Shown piece by piece: positions 27,238 to 39,794 of a DNA stretch of 64,000 nucleotides; position 1 is the stretch's first letter, and each line of letters opens with the position of its first letter. The stretch comes from Sinohyriopsis cumingii. Its lineage: Eukaryota; Mollusca; Bivalvia; Unionida; Unionidae. The translations under genes were made by a program, and so were the position numbers. The DNA is taken from positions 156,169,053-156,233,052 of the forward strand of contig CM068825.1 in assembly GCA_028554795.2 (NCBI GenBank), written 5' to 3'. The notes beneath the pieces are model-generated. The model did not search any database. It was not told the origin of the DNA and saw only the letters and a list, made by a program, of their open reading frames with translations.

Positions 27238-27846
27238 TTCTTTTAAGAGTTTAACGTTGTTTTTTTCTGAGTTTATCATGGTATAAACTGTCAGTTGCCG
27301 ACTCACACAGCAAATAACGCCCAAAGGGAAGGGCGTTATTTGCTGTGTGAGTCGGCAACTGACAGCTTATTCCACGATAAACTCAGAAAAAACAATGTTA
27401 AACTCTTATAATTGAAATGTAAATTATTCGTTATGTTATTTTGTTTGCATCATTAAAAAACATAAATCTTAATTGAGCGTAGTAATACATGTTTGGAGTT
27501 TTCTGTTACGTAGCTATTTATAGCACTTAGGATTGTCCTGCTTTATCGTAATAAGGTCATCATAATACCAGTTCTTCAACCAATGGAAGCCAAATTTATT
27601 CAATTTTTTAAAATAAAATTGTTAGACTGTTGTTTTCCTTTAATGGTTACTTCGTGTCTGCCTTAACTGGCAGTGTTTATCTTATGCTGTACACGTGACT
27701 CTATTTATAGAAGTGGGTATTCTTAGAAAAGTAGTTTTCTTTACAGTTCATACAGAAATAAACGCAATTCATTTTGATCACGTGGTAACATTCTGACCAA
27801 TGGAAATGTTACTTTCCTTTACCAGCTACTGGCATTGCAATTATTT
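27238..27846 (+). mobile_element. Palindrome-headed non-autonomous element, copy 2
   Basis: The palindrome at 27243-27410 has arms matching copy 1 (TTAAGAGTTTAACGTTGTTT ... GTCAGTTGCCGACTCACACA, then the reverse) around a centre AATAACGCCCAAAGGGAAGG GCGTTATT. The loop is larger than in copy 1. The following tail matches copy 1 to CTACTGGCATTGCAATTATT, apart from an indel near 27550-27620. A further TTAACTCTTA, the reverse of the left end, lies just beyond at about 27846-27855 and may be the outer terminal repeat. Confidence 0.75.
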
Positions 27847-28853
27847 AACTCTTAACACATGCTCCAGGTACTATGGAGTAAATGACTGCTGAATGTCAGC
27901 GTGTTTGACTGGATGCTTTTTTTTTTTTTTACCCCTCTGGAAATAGAAAATGCTCCGTTACACAGTTATTAATGATTGCAGAACGTGTGTTAATTTGTAT
28001 AACCTCATCTGTAAAATCACTTAAAAAATATTCTGGTAAATCACACAGGGCTATTTTGATATACACTGAAAATTTCATGAAAATTAGAAAGAAGACTGCC
28101 GAATTAATGAAAAATATATTTGTGAATACTAAGCGTTGAAAATTGCATGGATGAATGACCCACGCTTTCAATTTGTCCAAGTGCCTGACAAGCCTTGATG
28201 AGATTATATGATGATCAACACCAAGCTTGCCCATTGTTTAACCGTTAAGACATCTTTACTCGATAGCTTTCGGCCACGTGCTAATTTTACTTTTAATGGT
28301 GGTGTGGTAACGTAGAAATTTAAATGTATGTATTAATTGTTCCCGACTTATTCCAATATAAAGTTATCACTGGAATTCCATTTCTTAATGGTGACAATAT
28401 ATTAGAACCAAGAATGAATATTATTCCGTTATTAATTAACTTATTTTTGGAGTACTTCTGCGATGCAGATTATCGGATGATTTATTTAGACTTAAGAAAG
28501 AAAAAAAACATTGATTATATCGGATGTAACTTATCACGTTGCAATTTCAATCGATGCCAGATGTAAGGAGGTGTTACTAACATCAAGCAAATACAATATA
28601 TTAGCTCATCAGACTTCCAGGAAGTATAGTATTGATTCTCAGACCATCTGTAATTAATTTGTAGGCGGTATCACTTATTCTATAATTTAAGCATCCCTAG
28701 CCACACGACAATCACTAGTTAACAACTGAGCACTCCGAAAGAAATTATCATTATTTACTTCCTGAAAGATGGAAATGACATTGTGATAGTAGAGAATACG
28801 ATTGGTGTTTGGTTAACATGTTCACAAGGTAGCAACTGCAAGTTACAAAAAGT
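27847..28853. other. Non-genic interval
   Basis: Frames of 80-101 codons occur on both strands near 27.9-28.6 kb but show no recognised domain. Confidence 0.45.
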
Positions 28854-29169
28854 GTGTGTGTGTGTGATTTAGACTTTTAACGTATTTTCAGTCATATCGC
28901 TACGATGTCTGCATTGTGAAAGTTAATAGTGATGTTGTCTAGCACTGGGGCATAATGCCGCAGACATGTAGCATGATGACCCACCCAGTCACATTATCCT
29001 GACACCAGGTCGACCAGTCCTAACACTAACCTCTTAATGCTGAACGCCTAGCGAGGCAGTTGTTAGTACCATTTTTCTAAGTCTTTGGTATGACTCGGCC
29101 GGGGTTCGAACCCGCGACCTCCCGCATCCGAGGCTGACACTCTAACCACTAGGCCACCAGAGCGGTGCC
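28854..29169 (-). mobile_element. tRNA-derived SINE, family B, complete with target duplications
   Basis: The 14-base word AAGTTACAAAAAGT occurs immediately before (28840-28853) and immediately after (29170-29183) the element, a textbook target-site duplication. On the minus strand the head is GGCACCGCTCTGGTGGCCTA then GTGGTTAGAG (A box) and GGTCGCGGGTTCGAACCCC (B box). The body follows (CATACCAAAGACTTA, GGTTAGTGTTAGGACTGGTC, CAGGATAATGTGACTGGGTG) and the tail ends in a CA repeat. The pol III promoter boxes are intact. This copy defines the family B boundaries used for 14204 and 16577. Confidence 0.92.
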
Positions 29170-29521
29170 AAGTTACAAAAAGTACAGGATAAGTGCTTCC
29201 AGTACGCATGCGTACGTAACATTCTTTGAGCGAAATATCACACAATGTTTCGATTTGCTAATGCAATTTCCAGTAATATAAACAATAAAGCCAAGGCGAA
29301 AAGTAAAAGATGTTAATCATTTGATTCGAATGCTTTGCAGAAATAATTATAATACAACATGTTAAATTTATTTTAGAGAATCTTTTAGCCTCTCCTAGAA
29401 TCACTTCAAACATGAAATGTAATTATACAATTCTTTAGTCATTGTGTATGCAGCTAGCCCTGAACAGTTTATTATCAGTCGTATAACTATGTATGCTTTG
29501 TTGAATACTGTATAATAATTG
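29170..29521. other. Non-genic interval
   Basis: Nothing recognised beyond the right-hand target-site duplication of the SINE. Confidence 0.5.
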
Positions 29522-29776
29522 TGGGTCCCGAGTGGCTGAGTGGTCTAGAGCGCTCTTCGTTACGGATCACTGCCATCTCACCTCTGTCTGCGTGGGTTCC
29601 AGTCTCGGATTCGGCCAATGTGGGTATGTGAGAAAGCTTGCCAGTAGCTTCTCGTGAGTCGGTGGTTCTTTCCGGGGTTTTCCCGGGTTCTTCCTTCACC
29701 ATTAATACTGCCCGCCATGCATAGCCTATCGTGTGCTGAAAATGACGTTAAACCCTGCAACAACAACAACAACAAC
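29522..29776 (+). mobile_element. SINE family A, near full-length
   Basis: Head GGGTCCCGAGTGGCTGAGTG then GTCTAGAGCGCTCTTCG (A-box-like, similar to a Ser/Leu-type tRNA start). B-box region GGGTTCCAGTCTCGG; body GCCAGTAGCTTCTCGTGAGT and CCGGGGTTTTCCCGGGTTCT; tail GACGTTAAACCCTG then (CAA)6. Best preserved plus-strand copy. No clear target duplication was identified. Confidence 0.88.
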
Positions 29777-29799
29777 TGTTTAAAAACTGGTTTGCCCAA

Positions 29800-30910
29800 A
29801 AAATTATAATTAATGGTTTGTCGAATAATGTATAAGTAATGCTTTACCAAATCATGTATAATTAATGCTTTGCTACATAATATATAATTAATGCTTTGAC
29901 AAAATTTTTATAAATAATGGTTTGCCAAATAATGTATAATTAAGGCTTTGCCAAATAATCAATAAGTAATGGTTTGCCAAATAATTTATAATTAATGCTT
30001 TGCCAAATAATGTATAATTAATGCTTTCCCGAATAATGTACAATTAAGGCTCTACCAAATAATATATAAGTAATGGTTTGCCAAATAATGTATAAGTAAT
30101 GATTTGCCAAATAATGTATACTTAATGCTTTGCCAAGTGATGTATAATTAACGCTTTGCCAAATGATATATAATTAATGCTTTGCCAAATAATGTATACT
30201 TAATGCTTTGCTAAGTGATGTATAATTAACGCTTTGCCAAATAATGTATAATTAAATCATTGCCAAATAATGTATAACTTATGCTTTGCCAAAAAATGTA
30301 TAATTAATGCTTTGCCAAATAATCTATAAGTAATGGTTTGCCAAATAATGTATAATTAATGCTTTGCCAAATCATGTATAATTAATGCTTTGCTACATAA
30401 TATATAATTAATGCGTTGACAAAAAATATATAAATAATGGTTTGCCAAATAATGTATAATTAAGGCTTTGCCAAATAATCAATAAGTAATGGTTTGCCAA
30501 ATAATTTATAATTAATGCTTTGTCAAATAATGTATAATTAATGCTTTGTCAAATAATGAATAATTAATGCTTTGCCAAAAAATGTATAATTAATGCTTTG
30601 CCAAGTGATGTATAATTAACGCTTTGCCAAATAATATATAATTAATGCTTTGCCAAATAATGTAAAATTAATGCTTTGCCAAATAATGTACAAATAATGC
30701 TTTGCCAAATAATGTATAATTAATGTTTTGCCAAATAATGCATAAATAATGGTTTGCCAAATAATTTATAATTAAGGCTTTGCAAAATAACCTATTAGTA
30801 ATGAATTGCCAAATAATGTATAATTATAGCTCTGCCAAATAATGTATAATTAATGCTTTACCAAATAATAATTAATGGTTTGCCAAATGATCTATAATTA
30901 ATGCTTTAAT
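29800..30910. repeat. Minisatellite, 26 bp unit, about 42 copies
   Basis: Unit TTAATGCTTTGCCAAATAAT plus GTATAA. A run of distinctive variants (AATCATGTATAATTAATGCT, TTGCTACATAATATATAATT, then a GACAAA variant and AATCAATAAGTAATGG) starts at about 29851 and again at about 30371. That is a shift of 520 bp, or exactly 20 units. A smaller repeated block (GTATACTTAATGCTTTGCCA plus AGTGATG) lies near 30115 and 30195. Confidence 0.96.
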
Positions 30911-31904
30911 TAATTAATTGCTATCCATAAAAAAATAAAATTCAAGAACTGCTGTAAAGTTATAAAAACGCGAGTAGCTATAATTTCTAAGCTATTCACC
31001 TACATCCAACTTGCTTCATAGGTCTCGATTTGTTTGAGATCCTGCATACGGATGTCTACACGAATCTTTGAGAAATTCATGTTTCTTGTTTTAACCACGA
31101 GAATAATTCATAAGAAATACTGGAAAGCAAGGAACTTAACCGATAGAGTCAACTAGACCAGAGGATGTTTCTTGTTTTTGTTTTGTTCTGACAGAGAACA
31201 ATGTAAAAATGACAAACACAACAACGCAAAATGAGGTTGATTCTCGAATCAAACAGTTTGTGTGGTTTTCCTGAAGTGTTTATTAACATGATTTTGAAGA
31301 ATAGACACAGAACCATTATTCGGACTACTTCGGGTCTTTGTGCTTGCAAACAAGTAATAAAACGTGTACCAGATGAATATTAAGTAAACGTCTCCCCACC
31401 CAGACATAAAGAATACCATTGCGAATACTTTAGCTTTTCATTAATCGTGTACCGATATTGTACGTAAATTGACCGGGCTGGAATTTACCTTCTTGTCTGT
31501 GTTAAAAGATATTATCAGTCATATTATAAAATATCCATATTCTAGCTGGGATTATATCAGCTTTACATTAATCTTCAGGTAAATTCTTTGCAAGTCTCAG
31601 GCTGTTATCGCGAACTAGTCCGACATTATACTACCACATAATCATCAAATTATGTGGGATTAAAGACAGAAGATCATGGATTAGATTTATCTATAAAATA
31701 TAAACAAAAGTCCTGAACAACAAGAACGCTTAAAACAGCCGGACCTGACAATCTAAAGATGGATGACCTAGGGAAAACACGCCCAATGTCGCGTTACACG
31801 CTGGGAATTGCTTAATTGTGACTTAAATTCTCAGTAACCCTAAACTAAAGTAAATCCGTTTGGCGTTTAGTTGACTATCTTAACATGAACGATTAATTGT
31901 ATGT
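30911..31904. other. Non-genic interval
   Basis: Nothing recognised. Confidence 0.5.
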
Positions 31905-32385
31905 CATGTGTCATATTAACTGTCTTGCAGTGCTTATATTTCTAATATCCGCGAATGTTCACTCATATTGACTGTCTTGTGGTGGAAATATACCAAATAT
32001 ATGTGGATGTCCGATCATATTGACTGAATTTCAGTATATAGTACAAGGATGAATGGATGTCCGGTCAAATTGACAGTCTTTCAGTATACAGTAGACATAT
32101 CAGCGGATGTCAGGTCATATTGACTGTCTTGTGGTGGAAATATGCCAAATATCTGTGGATGTCCGATTATATTGACTGAATTTCAGTATATAGCACAAGG
32201 ATGAATGGATGTCCGGTCAAATTGACAGTCTTTCACTACACAGTAGACATATCAGTGGATGTCAGGTCATATTGACTGTCTTGTGGTGGATATATTATAT
32301 ATATCCGTGGATGACCAAACATATTAACTGCCTTGCAGCATATCGTGCAAGTATACATGAATGTCCGGTCATATTGACTGTCTTG

Positions 32386-32459
<74 letters not shown>

Positions 32460-32660
32460 CCCGCGGGTGTTCGGTAATAATACATGCTTTTTAGTATATA
32501 CAATGAACATCCATTGATGTGTGATCATATTTACTGTCTTGCAGCATATAGCACACATATTCATATCCAACTATATTGGCTGTCTTGCAGTGCACATATG
32601 ACAAATATTAGCGGATGTCCGGTATATGCTCTCATGCAGTGTAGATAAAGCATACATTCT
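31905..32660. repeat. Tandem array, about 51 bp monomer in a 152-bp higher-order unit
   Basis: Monomers share CATATTGACTGTCTT...GGATGTCCGGT. The full 152-bp pattern of three monomer types (GTCTTGTGGTGGAAATAT, then GAATTTCAGTATATAG, then CAGTCTTTCAGTATACAG) repeats with ACTGTCTTG at 31971, 32123 and 32275. A (TA)n run at 32388-32456 sits inside the array. The array becomes degenerate towards 32660. Confidence 0.93.
32388..32456. repeat. (TA)n microsatellite inside the 51-bp array
   Basis: About 34 TA units starting exactly where monomers carry GTATATAG, so it seems to have expanded from the TATATA word of one monomer. Confidence 0.95.
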
Positions 32661-34694
32661 TGGATGACCGGTAATGTACATATTGTGACACCACTATGGC
32701 TTGATTCGTTACGTTCCCTGACAGCGATGGTAAAGAGGATAATATATCAAAGTTGTCTAGCGTCATCATTTCAATTCATTATCAGATATAGCAATGACGT
32801 TTATCATTTTTTTCAACGTCATCAGGTATTTCTTCTGTACCTATCCATCATCAATCGCGAGTTCTTACCATAAATATGAGACTACTTAGTCATTATCGGA
32901 TTGTAAGCCTTTCGACAAAGATGTTGGTTGGTCGTTAACGGCACGTTCAACATATAAGTGGTAATATAATGCCAAGACTATTGCGGCTCATTGCCTTTCC
33001 AAAGGAGACACCAAGGCATCCGACCAGATTTAGCCTTGGTGGGTATTAAATTCGCAACCCTTTGTGTACGAGGTCATCACTGCAGAAGAGGGGGAGGTAA
33101 AAGACGATTTGAATACTTGCTATAGCAATATTCACAATCTCTAGTCCTTCACGAATCACACAGACCTTATTATATCAATGGTTTGTTTCCTGTTCTATTC
33201 AAACCAAAGAAGATTGTTTTCAGGTCGCTCTTCATGTTTGTTTCTCGTTATCTGCATAAAAATAATTTCATTACACAAAGATGGAAATAGTGATATAGTT
33301 TTTGCATACTGAATCTAAAGCGGCGATGCTTTCAACTTTATGGACATCAGACATAATATATTAACGATAAGACAGCCAAGATAATTTGGAAGGCGCTCTG
33401 TAGGTATATGCATATAGAAAGTCGGTGGCTGAGAACGAAAACCCGCCCAGACAAGATGTGCCTAAACAAATTATCGTTCGTTAAAACAAAATACAGGTAG
33501 AAACATGTCAGTTGCGTATAGAAAATTAAAGCAAATGTAAAGCAGATTTGTAGGGCCCTTCAGGATGGCAAAAGAAGCAACAGCAGACTCTAAGGACAAA
33601 TATCCTGGATTTCTGCCATCGAAACACTAAGACTGGCAAACTTAAGATATAGATAATCTTGTTTCCCTTGATTTAGTGATCAGTTATGATTTATGTAGAT
33701 CTACCTAATGAATTGTTGACGCCAGTTTGAGAGATAAACAGAGATATTAAGCAAAGCGGAGCAAAAGGAAACTTATTCCAACATGCACCGGATGATGGGC
33801 ATTAAAACTGCGAAGTTATGGCGTTAAGCCGATAGTTTTGTTTTGTTTTACATTCTTGTAACTGAAGCAAAGAAATATTAGTCCGCGAACACATGTAGTT
33901 CTGTGTTATGTTTTGGCGATACTTTGACAAGTAACCCATTTCGCTTTGAGCATTATTCGGCCGTTTTTGACGGTCTTTTATGACCTGTCATGTGATGACA
34001 TTGGTCCGACCATGGTATAAGCCTAGTTTACACTCCGATCAACAGACTCAGAATCGCAGAGACAGGAGGGCCGCCTTACTAAGCTGTAGTTCATGTAATG
34101 ATGCTTGATGACGGAAATTGGGAAGCCATCTTTGTTTATATCATACAATTGAACAAGACTAAAATATGTATTTTGCTGACTAGTTTCGTCGCCAGTCATT
34201 GCATCTTATTTTACTTATGACAAATGATGCTACTTGGCTGCTGCTCTTCGAACCTTAAGCTGTCAAATGTTCACATTTTAGCGATAATTACTGTTTGTAA
34301 GGATTGGTCAAATGCTGATGTGGACACATTACAAAGAAACTTATTTTCGAAAAAAAAAAGAAGAAAGTAAACCCTTAATTTCTATACAAGGTAATAACCC
34401 CATGCGAAGAAAAAAATAGGCACAACTCTGTATGACTGAGTCACAGAGAAAAGCATACATGCAAAAGGGGAAAATTATAGAACTAAGTAATCGTATATCG
34501 TTGTTATCAGGATTTCTTATTCTAAACTAAACTAAGTAAACTGTCCTAGGTTTCTAATACTGTCAAATGGTTCATTACACACGAGATGGTAAACAATCTC
34601 ATAAAAAGGCTTCCATAGCAATACCTACGTAAAAATATTTCTTAATTTTGCATACCTTTTAAATAAAAATAAACAAAGGAAGTTTATCTCCAAC
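32661..34694. other. Non-genic interval, about 2 kb
   Basis: Nothing convincing. A stretch near 33000-33070 faintly resembles a SINE head, but no paired A and B boxes could be supported. Confidence 0.45.
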
Positions 34695-34965
34695 CTCTTA
34701 ACTATTCCACATATTACAAATAAGTTTTGCCCTATGTACAGTTTAATAACTTCCCATAACCAATTAATATTGGCTTTATCTTCATTTTAATAGTTTCCCA
34801 TATCCAAATACTGTTTGCCCTATGTACATTTTAATAGCTTCCAATATCCAAATAAGGTTATTCCTACCTATATTTTAATAGCTTCCCATGTCCAAATAAG
34901 TTTGGCCCTATCCATATTTTAATAGCTTCCCATATCCAAATAAGATTGGCCCTATCTGCATTTTA
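34695..34965. repeat. Minisatellite, 44 bp unit, about 6 copies
   Basis: ATTTTAATAG starts at 34784, 34828, 34872 and 34916, exactly 44 bp apart. Unit ATTTTAATAGCTTCCCATAT plus CCAAATAAGTTTGGCCCTAT. Unrelated in sequence to the 44-bp array at the window end. Confidence 0.92.
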
Positions 34966-36355
34966 TCTGCATAACCAAAAGATCTTTGTGAAGTTGCTCT
35001 CAAGAGCATTAAGCATGCCTTTAAATTACTGAAAAGACGCTGAGATATATATCTTAAAGCATTTCCTGGACACGAGCCTTTCTGATAGTGATCTTACGAG
35101 ATCCCACGTGATTTTACCATTTCCAGATACGCTGCGATAACAAGTACAGATGTATTATCTTGAATTGTCTCTAACTGGAACTATTTTAGGCAGCAGTGAT
35201 GCTTACATGGGGTATACAAATAGAGCGTACCTGTAGATGGTTTAATTGACATGCCAACAGTGTTGTGCATGTGAAACACGCTGCTTTAATTCACTAACCA
35301 ACACATACCTAGAAAATGTTAGTTGTGGGAAACAATCGAATCTGTCCTTATCATTAAGGTAAATAGGTCTTATATTTGTCTAGACCGAGATATTTAGAAA
35401 TTGCAACCCTTATGTTGATCCCATGAAATTAGTAGTTGTCGAGTGAACTGGTAATTCACTTTCTGTACCAAGGAAGGTGAAGTTGGATCGTTTCAGAAGG
35501 CGATAGTTGTTTGAATCTGACTTTGATTTGGTCAATTCTTATTTTCTTATCTTTGTAAACTCTCCGGTATCCTACCTAATGCTAATTTGGTCTCTTTAGA
35601 ACTTACGTTTTAAATTATGTTCAGAAACAAAATGTAGGATAGTTCCATTTGATACAAAGAACGGAAGATTATGCAACTTATGAATTGTCAAAAATGAATA
35701 TATTTATTTCCTAGATTGTCCATTTTTTTCAATTTAAATGATAATTACCACGATAACATTGTCCACAGCCGAATATATAAACATTTAAAATTATTATGTC
35801 TGCAAATTAAAAATGATTCTTAAACTCATTATAAAAGTAGAAATATCTTCAGCATATTGCATTACATTTCAACCTTTATATGAATGAATCGTTTATGAAC
35901 ATAAATAATGGCTCTTATGGCTTTGAGTGACATATGAAAAAAACGGACAAACTTCAAGCATACGGAAGAACACAAAATTATATAAGTAATTCAAGTTCCA
36001 TCATGCAGAACGAAATGAAATAAACCCCATAAAAATCAAAGATCATGAAGGTAACCTTGCTTTGAAAATAAACAGCTTTTTCAATTAATTACTCAGACTA
36101 ACAGTTACAGGTTTGGGCTTGTGTCCGAACAAACAGTTAAAATTGTTGTTTGAACTTTGAAAACCGTACAAGACGTATGATATTTTCAATTCACATAGCT
36201 GTTGAAACGTAAAATGTGTAATGTTGAGCACCAGGGTAAGAATTCTGGCTAATTTGGTGAAACATAGCGGGTTTGGCGCAACATCATAAAATTAAACCTT
36301 AAAATATGTTATTTTGATCCAGTCAAAGTTCTATTCAATTGAGCCATGGGCGTAA
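34966..36355. other. Non-genic interval; 3' flank of the minus-strand gene
   Basis: No independent gene recognised. It lies downstream of the stop codon of the minus-strand terminal exon. Minus-strand AATAAA near 35703 is a possible polyadenylation signal, which would give a 3' UTR of about 650 bases. Confidence 0.4.
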
Positions 36356-36507
36356 CTATACTACATTGGAAATATCGAGATCGTCAATTTCTAATTTGAC
36401 TGCGCCTCCACGTATCCACAATTGGAATCTATCTTGCGATCCTCTTGGTGTACGTGTGACGCCATCGAACTGATTGACAACGGTATCATATTGTTGAACT
36501 CGATCAT
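36356..36507 (-). CDS. Terminal coding exon of an unidentified split gene
   Basis: On the minus strand a splice acceptor GTTTTGTTGTCCGCAG is followed at 36507 by an open stretch of 2 bases plus 49 codons, closed by TAG at 36356-36358. The peptide contains DRVQQYDTVVNQFDGV, PRGSQDRFQLWIRGG and KLEIDDLDISNVV. It is acidic, with no stops, no low complexity and a protein-like composition unlike the repeat frames around it. The two leading bases (AT) complete a codon started by the G that ends the exon at 50893, giving Asp. I do not recognise the family. The gene enters from higher coordinates across an intron of about 14.4 kb that holds a LINE, a SINE chimera and an LTR-like element. Role unknown. 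Confidence 0.68.
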
Positions 36508-36564
36508 CTGCGGACAACAAAACTTAAAACTAAGGTAATTTCATGTTTAAATGTTTAAACATTG

Positions 36565-36609
<45 letters not shown>
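36565..36609. repeat. (GT)n microsatellite
   Basis: About 22 GT units. Confidence 0.95.
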
Positions 36610-36610
<1 letters not shown>

Positions 36611-36729
36611 AAGTATAAGAAAGGAAATTAAAAAGAACCAGAGAGTAGTAGATGAAGGTTAGCGTGATGCCTTTATTTGTTACACTTAAACGCGAAATGA
36701 AACGATTGCCACATTTTTAATTTCTCTTG

Positions 36730-36761
36730 AGTGTGTGTGTGTATGTTTGTGCGTGTACGCG

Positions 36762-36799
<38 letters not shown>

Positions 36800-36801
36800 A
36801 G
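36730..36801. repeat. (GT)n (GC)n (GA)n compound microsatellite
   Basis: TG repeats, then (CG)n from about 36757, then (GA)n to 36801. Arg-Ala and Ser-Leu repeat frames here are artefacts. Confidence 0.93.
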
Positions 36802-37513
36802 CGTGCTTCAGATGTAATGAAGCGAGCTCTAAGACCAAACACGGACATGTACATACGTGCTCCAAGATCAAAACAAGGACTTACACAGACATTGGACCAA
36901 TCAGGGACATATAAATACGTATACCGACAGCTGTAATACATCACAGTTGCTGTCAGTAGATAATCTGTACTGGAGCAAAGTAGACACGGTTATCTACCGC
37001 AGTAGTAATATGAATCACTTCTTTATTTAAGGACAAAAAAACAAAACCTCAATTGTATTCTTGTAAGCTCAGCAATTTCATGATAAAATATTATAATTCG
37101 GAAGCAAATATTTCAAAATCAAAACTACAAAGTTTAAGGTTTTGTATTCATACATAAATAAAGCAAAAGTCGAAAATGTATATAAACTCCTTATTTAGAT
37201 CCGTGATGAATTTTAAAATCCAAAACCAATGTTTCATTTTCCAAACACTCACGTGAAAATCTATGTTTTTCAGCTTAAGGTCAACATACACCTACTGAAT
37301 ATTAATGTTATAGTCATTTTGACCATTCTAAAATTAGATAACACGTATTTTTCTTTCTTTTCTCCTTTCTGCTTTTTATTTATTCACGAAGAATATTCCG
37401 TTACTATCACGAGTAGGTCTGAGGCTAGAATTAGTCCCTGGTTAATGTACTTTTAATGCAAATTTAAATAAAGACGTTTAACATATGCTCTACTTGACAT
37501 CAAAGAGGTCTGC
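36802..37513. other. Non-genic interval
   Basis: Nothing recognised. Confidence 0.5.
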
Positions 37514-37710
37514 AAATTGCCGGTACCCAACTATTATCACTGCAGGGCAATACAAATTACCTGTACCCAACTATTATCACTGCAGGGCAATACAAATTAT
37601 CGGTACCCAACTATTATCACTGCAGGGCAATACAAATTACCGGTACCTAACTATTATCACTGCAGGGCAATACAAATTACCGGTATCCAACTATTATCAT
37701 TACAGGGCAA
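37514..37710. repeat. Minisatellite, 40 bp unit, 5 copies
   Basis: Unit CGGTACCCAACTATTATCAC plus TGCAGGGCAATACAAATTAC; CGGTACCCAA-type starts at 37521, 37561 and 37601. Two overlapping plus-strand frames with a YPTIITAGQYK-like repeat are artefacts. Confidence 0.94.
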
Positions 37711-37830
37711 AAATGTGCCAACTATTTGGGTAAGTAAAAAAATTATGCGTTATTTCCTGTACATTTCTCACATCTGAGAATTCAATCAAAGCCGATGCAT
37801 TAGATTGGTTTGTTTTTGTTTGTTTGTTAG

Positions 37831-37832
<2 letters not shown>

Positions 37833-37865
<33 letters not shown>
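37833..37865. repeat. (GA)n microsatellite
   Basis: About 16 units. Confidence 0.93.
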
Positions 37866-37867
<2 letters not shown>

Positions 37868-39794
37868 TGTCTAATAAGCAAAATAGTTTACCTTTTTCCA
37901 AGAGATAGGTAGCATATCTACGTCAAGAGATAGGTAACATCTCTACGTCATCTTTAGAAGCAAAAATTCTGATACTGCAGTGGTCTGATTACTGAGAAAG
38001 AATTTAGGCATTGCTTGAAAACCAACTTCTTATCTCTCAGGTTACAAACTTGGCAAATTATTAACTAGCTCACTGTTTTAGAAAACTGAAAAAAAAAAAC
38101 ATTTTAATCCAAAGGAGCAAACAGATATACAACTCCTAAAGCGATGGCAATACTTATACAAGGGATGATTGGATAACTATGCTCTAGCAAAGACAACATT
38201 AACTATTACGATGATAATGATTATTATTATTATTATTATGCAAACATCTTTTAGTTCTTAGCTAATAAGATATTTTTAAAGCAAAGCTTAGTGAAGGATT
38301 GTAGATGAGTGGTCGAATCCTTTCTTTTGGTTGCAATTAATTGGAGTACAGTAGTTTTTAGGTTAAATTTTCAAATAAGGCATAGGGTACTATTCACTAC
38401 AAGGTGAGTTCCTTATTGGAATAATGTAGTCCTTCAAACAAAACAATTAAGAAAACGTGTGATAGTTATTAGAAACCGTGCTATACTTAGTACAAATGAT
38501 TCAATATGTGTAAACTGCTTTGAGACAGCGCATGTCTGTTTCTCGGTCCTGAATGATTATGAGCCACTGCAGTTAGTGTACTGGGAAATAATGTCTTTGT
38601 TTCTTGTTAAGTAAGGAAGGTACCGGTTAAAGAGCAATTAGAAGATGTTTTACTTTGCGAGGTCTGCTTCGTAAGAGATTATATAAATGTCTGGTCAGTT
38701 TACTTATCCCATACCAATGCCAGTCTGAGAATTTTGTTTTCTTGATTCATTTGAGTGCTCTTTTCTTCCATAGAATAGGCGTGGAAAATAGCTATTTTGG
38801 TATGCAAAGTAATAGGCGTGGAAAATAATTATTTTGGTATGCAAAGTTTGCATCTAGGATACTGTCTTATGCGAATGTGCTGTTTCTTGAATAGACTGAG
38901 CACTTACACAATATATGCTTAGGAATATATGTTTTAGCATGTTTGTTACGGTCTAAATTTTTTTAAAGTGAATCATTTCTGAGCAGCATTAGCAACAGGT
39001 GGTACTCTACAGTTTCGTATTTTGCATTTGTATGATTTTTAAAGAAAAGAATTCCCCTGGTTTTCTTCACTGGTTATATTGGCTATTTAAAAGACCTTGT
39101 ATATCTATGGTATTATTCAAAATACTTTTAATTCACTTTATTTTGTTGTATGATTGATGTGTGTAATATGGGTTATAGAGAATACAGCTTAGCCTTACTT
39201 CAGATGCGCATTTTCAAAAAACTGCTAGCTCCGCAAGGTCATTTTCACTAAGTGGACCTTCGAGGAAAATTGTGAAAAAGGAACCAAAACCTTTTGTTTA
39301 CATTTTATATAGCTGGTAATTCATTCAATACACTTTCAGAAGATAATAATAGCTTCAAAATATAATGTACTTTAGACTAATTCAAGCTGAAATTTTGAGC
39401 ACAAAGCAGCAGTCATGTTAGTTGGCAGATTGTTTAAATCATGTTCAATGTTCACAATTACAATATGCAAAGAAATTTCATCCGCAGTAGTAACATAGTC
39501 GTAAACCAACATCCCATATTACATCTATGGAAAAACCTTGATACTAAAAATTCAGTAACTTTAAATTTCTAAATGCTGAAGCATATATTTTCAGTAATCC
39601 CATCCTTCGTGCACGGTTCTGTTCGGAAAACAATATATAAGCCGCGACAGTCTTTCATCTACACTGAACATTGTCTTTACTTAATTCCGTTACAAATCAG
39701 TCAAGATCTCGAAAGATTTTTTTTCTTCGTTACAGTTTTACTTATTTGAGTAACACAGTTTATGTAATACCTTAGTACCTTCATTAGATTAAAA
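37866..39794. other. Non-genic interval
   Basis: Only small direct duplications: AAGAGATAGGTAGCATATCT twice near 37900-37945, and TAATAGGCGTGGAAAATA...TTTTGGTATGCAAAG twice near 38770-38850. An (ATT)n run lies at 38219-38239. Confidence 0.5.

Noticed and set aside
33000..33070. SINE-like remnant
   Set aside because: A weak B-box-like ATTAAATTCGCAACC only, with no A box, body or tail match to families A or B.
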